A DNA stretch of 58,846 bases. It comes from Allobosea sp. UNC402CLCol. Lineage in GTDB: Bacteria > Pseudomonadota > Alphaproteobacteria > Rhizobiales > Beijerinckiaceae. The DNA lies in contig NZ_JQJJ01000004.1 of the NCBI RefSeq assembly GCF_000745475.1, forward strand, positions 1 to 58,846. The letters run 5' to 3'. Made by a program: the position numbers and the translations under genes. Numbering within the stretch: the stretch's first letter is position 1; each line of letters starts with the position of its first letter. The notes under the pieces are model-generated. The model was not told where the DNA came from. It ran no database searches and saw only the letters and a list, made by a program, of their open reading frames with translations. Positions 54,177-58,846 of this stretch are shown piece after piece.

Positions 54177-55046
54177 ATGTCACAGCAGATCAGCGCTTCC
54201 CTGACGGCGATCCTCGACCTCGAACAGCTCGAAAGCAATCTGTTCCGCGGTCGCAGCCCGAAGTCGACCTGGCCGCGCGTCTTCGGCGGCCAGGTGATCG
54301 CGCAGTCGCTCTATGCCGCCTGCAAGACCGTGGAAGACCGCCAACCGCATTCGCTGCACGCCTATTTCCTGCTGCCCGGCGATCCCGAAATGCCGATCGT
54401 CTATGAAGTCGACCGCCTGCGCGACGGCCGCTCCTTCACGACGCGGCGCGTGCTCGCCATCCAGAAGGGCGAGGCGATCTTCGCCATGTCGGCCTCCTTC
54501 CAGGTCGACGAACCCGGCTACGAGCACCAGATGCCGATGCCGGACGTCCCGATGCCCGAGGACTTGCCGGATCGCGAGGAGATGGCGAAGACCGTGCTGC
54601 CACATATGCCGGATGCGGTGCAGGCCTATTACCAGCGCAAGCGGCCGATCGAGATCCGCCCCGTCGAGCTCGAGCGCTACCGCACCGGCGGCAAGATGGA
54701 GCCGAAGTTCAACGTCTGGATCCGGGCGATGGAGACCCTGCCCGACGAGCCGGCCCTGCATCGCAGCGTTCTCGCCTACGCCTCGGACCTCATGCTGCTC
54801 GATTCCAGCCTCATCGCGCATGGCACGACCGTTTTCGACCAGAAGATCCAGGGCGCGAGCCTCGACCACGCACTCTGGTTCCACCGCCCCTTCCGCGCCG
54901 ATGAATGGCTGCTCTATGCGCAGGACAGCCCCTCGACCTCGGGCGCGCGCGGCTTCTCGCGCGGCCTCGTCTTCGACCGCGAGGGGCGGCTGGTGGCCTC
55001 CGTGGCGCAGGAAGGCCTGATCCGCCCACGGCCGGATCGCGCCTGA
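54177..55046 (+). CDS. tesB: acyl-CoA thioesterase II
   Basis: A 289-residue double hot-dog thioesterase. Typical blocks are FGGQVIAQSLYAACKTV near residue 40, the DRLRDGRSFTTRRV segment, and the C-terminal DHALWFHRPFRADEWLLY and GARGFSRGLVFDREGRLVAS. Its stop overlaps a GCCTGA/TCAGGC hairpin (55041-55059). It stands upstream of glnK but is separated by the glnK promoter. Confidence 0.93.
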   Translation: MSQQISASLTAILDLEQLESNLFRGRSPKSTWPRVFGGQVIAQSLYAACKTVEDRQPHSLHAYFLLPGDPEMPIVYEVDRLRDGRSFTTRRVLAIQKGEAIFAMSASFQVDEPGYEHQMPMPDVPMPEDLPDREEMAKTVLPHMPDAVQAYYQRKRPIEIRPVELERYRTGGKMEPKFNVWIRAMETLPDEPALHRSVLAYASDLMLLDSSLIAHGTTVFDQKIQGASLDHALWFHRPFRADEWLLYAQDSPSTSGARGFSRGLVFDREGRLVASVAQEGLIRPRPDRA

Positions 55047-55061
55047 CGCCTTTTCAGGCAA

Positions 55062-55097
55062 TTGCATAACAAGAAAGCAAACGCCTATCGAATAGGC
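55062..55097 (+). promoter_or_regulatory. possible NtrC enhancer elements upstream of glnK
   Basis: TTGC (55062-55065) and GCAA (55077-55080) form an inverted pair with 11 bases between, and the perfect palindrome GCCTAT-CGA-ATAGGC follows at 55083-55097. They lie 76-111 bases before the -24 element, the usual enhancer distance. The first is a weak match to NtrC half-sites. The palindrome is not one I can assign. Confidence 0.35.
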
Positions 55098-55152
55098 ATA
55101 CCGGATTCGATTTTCGGCTGATCTGCGCCTGATTCCCCCGCCCGGAGGCTGA

Positions 55153-55623
<471 letters not shown>

Positions 55624-55651
55624 GCCCCCGACCCTTCAGGAGTTTCAAGCA

Positions 55652-57010
55652 ATGAATTTCAGGACTTCCCTGCGGGCCGGGCTGACCGGCCTCACGCTCG
55701 CCGCGCTCTGCGCCGGCGCGGCCCTGGCCCAGACGGCGGCTCCCGAGGCGCCGGCGGCCGCCGCCGCGGCCGTGCCCAATAAGGGCGACACCGCCTGGAT
55801 GCTGGTGTCCTCGCTCCTCGTCCTCTTCATGACGCTGCCGGGGCTGGCGCTGTTCTATGGCGGCCTCTCCCGGACCAAGAACATGCTCTCGGTGATGACG
55901 CAGATCACGGCGATCGCCGCGATCATGTGCATCGTCTGGGTGATCTACGGCTACAGCCTCGCCTTCACTTCGGGCGGTTCGCTGACGAGCTTCATCGGCT
56001 CCTTCTCCAAGGCCTTCCTCGCCGGCGTGACGCCGGATTCCACCTCCGACACCTTCACCAAGGGCGTCGTGATCCCTGAATACGTCTTCATCTGCTTCCA
56101 GATGACCTTCGCGATGATCACGCCCGCCCTGATCGTCGGCGGACTGGTCGAGCGCATGAAGTTCTCCGCGATGATCCTCTTCGTCATCCTCTGGGGCACC
56201 TTCGTCTACTTCCCGATGGCCCATATGGTCTGGTTCTCGGAGGGTTACCTCTTCACCCTCGGCGCGCTCGACTTCGCCGGCGGCACGGTCGTCCACATCA
56301 ATGCCGGTATCGCGGCGCTGGTGGGCGCGCTCCTGGTCGGCAAGCGCATCGGCTACGGCAAGGAGCTGATGTCGCCGCACTCGCTGACGATGACCTTCAT
56401 CGGCACCGCAGTCCTGTGGGTCGGCTGGTTCGGCTTCAATGCCGGCTCCAATCTCGAGGCCACCGGCGGCGCCGCGCTCGCCATGATCAACACCTTCACG
56501 GCCACGGCCGGAGCGGGTCTCGGCTGGCTCTTCATCGAGTGGATCGTCAAGGGCAAGCCCTCGCTGCTCGGCATGCTCTCGGGCATCGTCGCCGGCCTCG
56601 TCGCCGTCACCCCGGCCGCCGGCCTCATCGGGCCGATGGGCGCGATCGTGCTCGGCGCCGTCGCGGGCATCGTCTGCTTCTTCTTCTGCACCACGGTGAA
56701 GAACGCGCTCGGCTATGACGACTCGCTCGATGTCTTCGGCGTCCACGGCGTCGGCGGCATCATCGGCTCGATCGGCACCGGCATCTTCGTCGCCCCGGCA
56801 CTCGGCGGCGTCGGCGTCGCCGACTACGCCATGGGCGCGCAGGTCTGGAAGCAGTTCGTCGCCGTCGCCGTCGCCGTCATCTGGTGCGGCGTCGGCTCCT
56901 TCATCCTCTACAAGATCGTCGATGTCGTCGTCGGCCTGCGCGTCACGCCCGATCAGGAGCGCGAGGGCCTCGACATCGCCGAGCATGGCGAGCGCGCCTA
57001 CAACATGTGA
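55652..57010 (+). CDS. amtB: ammonium transporter AmtB
   Basis: A 452-residue ammonium channel with eleven membrane helices. It starts with a signal-like segment (MNFRTSLRAGL up to ALAQ), as many bacterial Amt proteins do. The pore landmarks include ALFYGGLSRTKN, AMITPALIVGG, the twin-His region around HINAGIAALVG and FGVHGVGGIIGS. CAGGAGTTTC before the ATG at 55652 is a good ribosome site. It works with GlnK, which blocks the pore. Confidence 0.96.
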   Translation: MNFRTSLRAGLTGLTLAALCAGAALAQTAAPEAPAAAAAAVPNKGDTAWMLVSSLLVLFMTLPGLALFYGGLSRTKNMLSVMTQITAIAAIMCIVWVIYGYSLAFTSGGSLTSFIGSFSKAFLAGVTPDSTSDTFTKGVVIPEYVFICFQMTFAMITPALIVGGLVERMKFSAMILFVILWGTFVYFPMAHMVWFSEGYLFTLGALDFAGGTVVHINAGIAALVGALLVGKRIGYGKELMSPHSLTMTFIGTAVLWVGWFGFNAGSNLEATGGAALAMINTFTATAGAGLGWLFIEWIVKGKPSLLGMLSGIVAGLVAVTPAAGLIGPMGAIVLGAVAGIVCFFFCTTVKNALGYDDSLDVFGVHGVGGIIGSIGTGIFVAPALGGVGVADYAMGAQVWKQFVAVAVAVIWCGVGSFILYKIVDVVVGLRVTPDQEREGLDIAEHGERAYNM

Positions 57011-57039
57011 TCATCGCTCAGCGATTCACGTGAAACCGA

Positions 57040-57066
57040 CCCCGGCGGAAAACGCCGGGGTTTTTT
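57040..57066 (+). terminator. Rho-independent terminator of glnK-amtB
   Basis: An 8-base stem CCCCGGCG/CGCCGGGG with loop GAAAA, followed by six T residues, 30 bases after the amtB stop. Confidence 0.95.
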
Positions 57067-57144
57067 CATGTCTGTGCACTGCCGCAAGATCGACGTGCTT
57101 CAAGGTTAAGCGGGCCTTAACCACAGCTTCCTAACGTGGAGGAT

Positions 57145-58846
57145 ATGGCCGGCATGATGCGGCCCAAAGCCCGGAATACGACTCGAAGCCGCATGCGCAC
57201 CATCCGCCGCTCCCGATCGCTTATGGACCGCCTGCCCGATCCGGTGCGGGAGTTCCTGTCGCGCCGCGCCGCCGAGCTGACCGGGCTGGGGCTGCTCGCG
57301 CTGATGGCGGTCGTCGCCTTGGCCCTCGCGAGCTGGTCGGCCAATGATCCGAGCCTCAACAACGCCACCAATGGCGCGGTCCGCAACTGGCTCGGCCGTC
57401 CGGGCGCCATGATCGCCGACCTGCTGATGCAGCTCGTCGGGCTCGGCGTCATCGCCCTGCTCTTCCCGCCGATGATCTGGGCATTGCGGCTGGTCCGCTT
57501 CCACCTCTTCGACCGCGGCGCGCTCAAGCTCGGCCTCTGGGTCGTTGGCGTCGCCGCCGCTGCCGCCGTCGCCAGCGCCCTGCCGGCGACGCCGCGCTGG
57601 CCGCTGCCGACCGGCATGGGCGGCGTCATCGGCGACGGGCTGCTCTTCGGCACCCGCAACATCGCAGGCATCGCCGGAGGCGCCGTCGCGAGCCTCGTCG
57701 GCTTCCTTTATGCCGGCATCGCCATTCTCGCCGTCACCGCCGCCGCCGGCTTCGGCTTCGTCCATGACGAGGATCCGGCCCTCGACGACGAGGCCGATGA
57801 CGGCCTCTCCGATGGTGAGGAGCGCGGCGACGAGGAGCCCGGCATCGCCGTCATCCTGATCGGCTGGCTCGCCCATGGTGCGATGGCGCTCCGTGCGGCG
57901 ATCCTGCGCCGCCTGCCCCACCCGCCCGAGCCCGCCGTCGACACCGGCCCCGCGCCGCAGGCCGGCGCCGGCCGCGTCCGCCGCGAGCCGCAATTCGGCG
58001 CCGGTCCCGCGCCGCGTCAGCCCCTGCCGAATTTCGATCCGGCACCGCTGCCGGGCACGCGCGCGGCGGCTTCCCGCGACGTCGACGACGATCCGCCCTT
58101 CGACATCGACGACGCGCAGGACCTGCGCGACCTCAACGCTCCGCGCGTCGCCGCCCCCGCTCCCGCGCCCAAGCCCGGCAAGCGCATGCAGCGGGAGGCC
58201 CAACCCTCCTTTCTCGAGCGCGATTCCTTCGAGTTGCCGCCGCTGACCTATCTGGCCGAGCCGAAGAAATCGCTCGCCAACACTGTCTCGACGGACGCGC
58301 TGGAACAGAACGCGACCCTGCTCGAAGGCGTGCTGGAGGATTTCGGCGTGCGCGGCGAGATCACGCAGGTCCGCCCCGGCCCTGTGGTGACGCTTTACGA
58401 GCTTGAGCCTGCGCCTGGCACGAAGTCGTCGCGGGTGATTTCGCTGGCGGACGACATCGCGCGTTCGATGAGCGCGGTCTCGGCGCGCGTGGCGGTGGTG
58501 CAGGGCAAGAACGCCATCGGCATCGAACTGCCCAACGCCAAGCGCGAGACCGTCTTCCTGCGCGAGCTCCTCGCCAGCCAGGATTTCGAGGCGACCAAGC
58601 ACAAGCTGGCGCTCTGCCTCGGCAAGACCATCGGCGGCGAGCCGGTGATCGCCGATCTCGCCCGCATGCCGCATCTGCTCGTCGCCGGCACCACCGGCTC
58701 GGGCAAGTCCGTCGCGATCAACACCATGATCCTGTCGATCCTCTACCGGCTGAAGCCGGAGGAGTGCCGGCTGATCATGGTCGATCCCAAGATGCTCGAG
58801 CTCTCCGTCTATGACGGCATCCCGCATCTGCTCACCCCCGTCGTCA
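57145..58846 (+). CDS. ftsK: DNA translocase FtsK, N-terminal part (runs off the right edge)
   Basis: The first 567 codons of a cell-division DNA translocase. Membrane helices lie in the N-terminal 220 residues; an acidic, Pro/Ala/Arg-rich linker follows (about 210-360). The alpha domain starts near residue 370, and Walker A GTTGSGKS is at 515-522, with the IMVDPKM strand behind. GTGGAGG precedes the ATG at 57145, and the in-frame ATG at 57193 is a weaker choice. The stop codon lies beyond base 58846, so the gene is cut by the window edge. Confidence 0.95.
   Translation, partial: MAGMMRPKARNTTRSRMRTIRRSRSLMDRLPDPVREFLSRRAAELTGLGLLALMAVVALALASWSANDPSLNNATNGAVRNWLGRPGAMIADLLMQLVGLGVIALLFPPMIWALRLVRFHLFDRGALKLGLWVVGVAAAAAVASALPATPRWPLPTGMGGVIGDGLLFGTRNIAGIAGGAVASLVGFLYAGIAILAVTAAAGFGFVHDEDPALDDEADDGLSDGEERGDEEPGIAVILIGWLAHGAMALRAAILRRLPHPPEPAVDTGPAPQAGAGRVRREPQFGAGPAPRQPLPNFDPAPLPGTRAAASRDVDDDPPFDIDDAQDLRDLNAPRVAAPAPAPKPGKRMQREAQPSFLERDSFELPPLTYLAEPKKSLANTVSTDALEQNATLLEGVLEDFGVRGEITQVRPGPVVTLYELEPAPGTKSSRVISLADDIARSMSAVSARVAVVQGKNAIGIELPNAKRETVFLRELLASQDFEATKHKLALCLGKTIGGEPVIADLARMPHLLVAGTTGSGKSVAINTMILSILYRLKPEECRLIMVDPKMLELSVYDGIPHLLTPVV

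Overview
The window is high-GC DNA from an alphaproteobacterium of the order Hyphomicrobiales (Rhizobiales); the gene set would fit a Bosea-like or related free-living genus, although genus level is an inference. The pointers are a complete acpXL-lpxXL cluster for the very-long-chain fatty acid of lipid A, a 1613-residue NAD-type glutamate dehydrogenase, a DUF1476/F1-ATPase zeta inhibitor protein, an IalB-family protein, DUF2794, and alphaproteobacterial-style purS/purQ and ccm genes. It is core chromosome with dense, mostly housekeeping genes. I see no insertion sequence, prophage, CRISPR array, tRNA gene or integron.

Layout. 1-307 is the promoter (TTGACA-N18-TATAAA) and boxA leader of an rRNA operon reading leftwards out of the window; its 16S gene should start just beyond base 1. 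575-6789 holds an M23 peptidase, an AEC transporter, gluQ, an AlkA-type glycosylase, an HpcH/HpaI aldolase and the ATPase zeta protein. 7149-9627 is purC, a lipoprotein, purS and purQ. 9745-13121 carries ccmA-ccmB and ccmC-ccmD-ccmG on the minus strand, split by a small opposite-strand gene. 13357-16056 is acnA. 16291-23059 is the lipid A very-long-chain acyl cluster (acpXL, fabZ, two ketosynthases, a ketoreductase, a dehydrogenase and the acyltransferase), with a ParDE-type toxin-antitoxin pair lodged inside it. 23124-33580 is a mixed stretch: DUF1223, two TPM proteins with LemA, ggt, an acid phosphatase, rlmN, ialB, an oxidoreductase, DUF1232 and an SDR. 33584-34707 is a RES/Xre toxin-antitoxin pair with a clear operator. 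34906-38504 holds yciB-ftsY, an RluA-type synthase and phhB-thpR. 38726-45579 holds an aldo/keto reductase, a TesA-like esterase divergent from an ABC ATPase/permease pair (the arrangement of tesA-ybbA-ybbP in E. coli), a Bax-inhibitor-1 protein and an acetyltransferase. 45582-52058 holds DUF2794, a probable structured small RNA, an AhpD-like protein, the giant GDH and a Trm112-like protein. 52124-52695 is a second ParDE pair. 52706-58846 holds a UbiH-type hydroxylase, tesB, glnK-amtB behind a sigma-54-type promoter, and the first 567 codons of ftsK.

The most interesting points are: (i) one of the two ketosynthases in the lipid A cluster lacks the catalytic cysteine and one of the two catalytic histidines, so the pair looks like a ketosynthase plus chain-length factor; (ii) a toxin-antitoxin module sits between fabG and the dehydrogenase of that cluster; (iii) a long rod-plus-terminator RNA structure lies at 46147-46274; (iv) palindromic repeats sit at gene ends, and in two places overlap the start of a signal-peptide gene. 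Two dispersed repeat families recur in intergenic DNA (three or four copies each).
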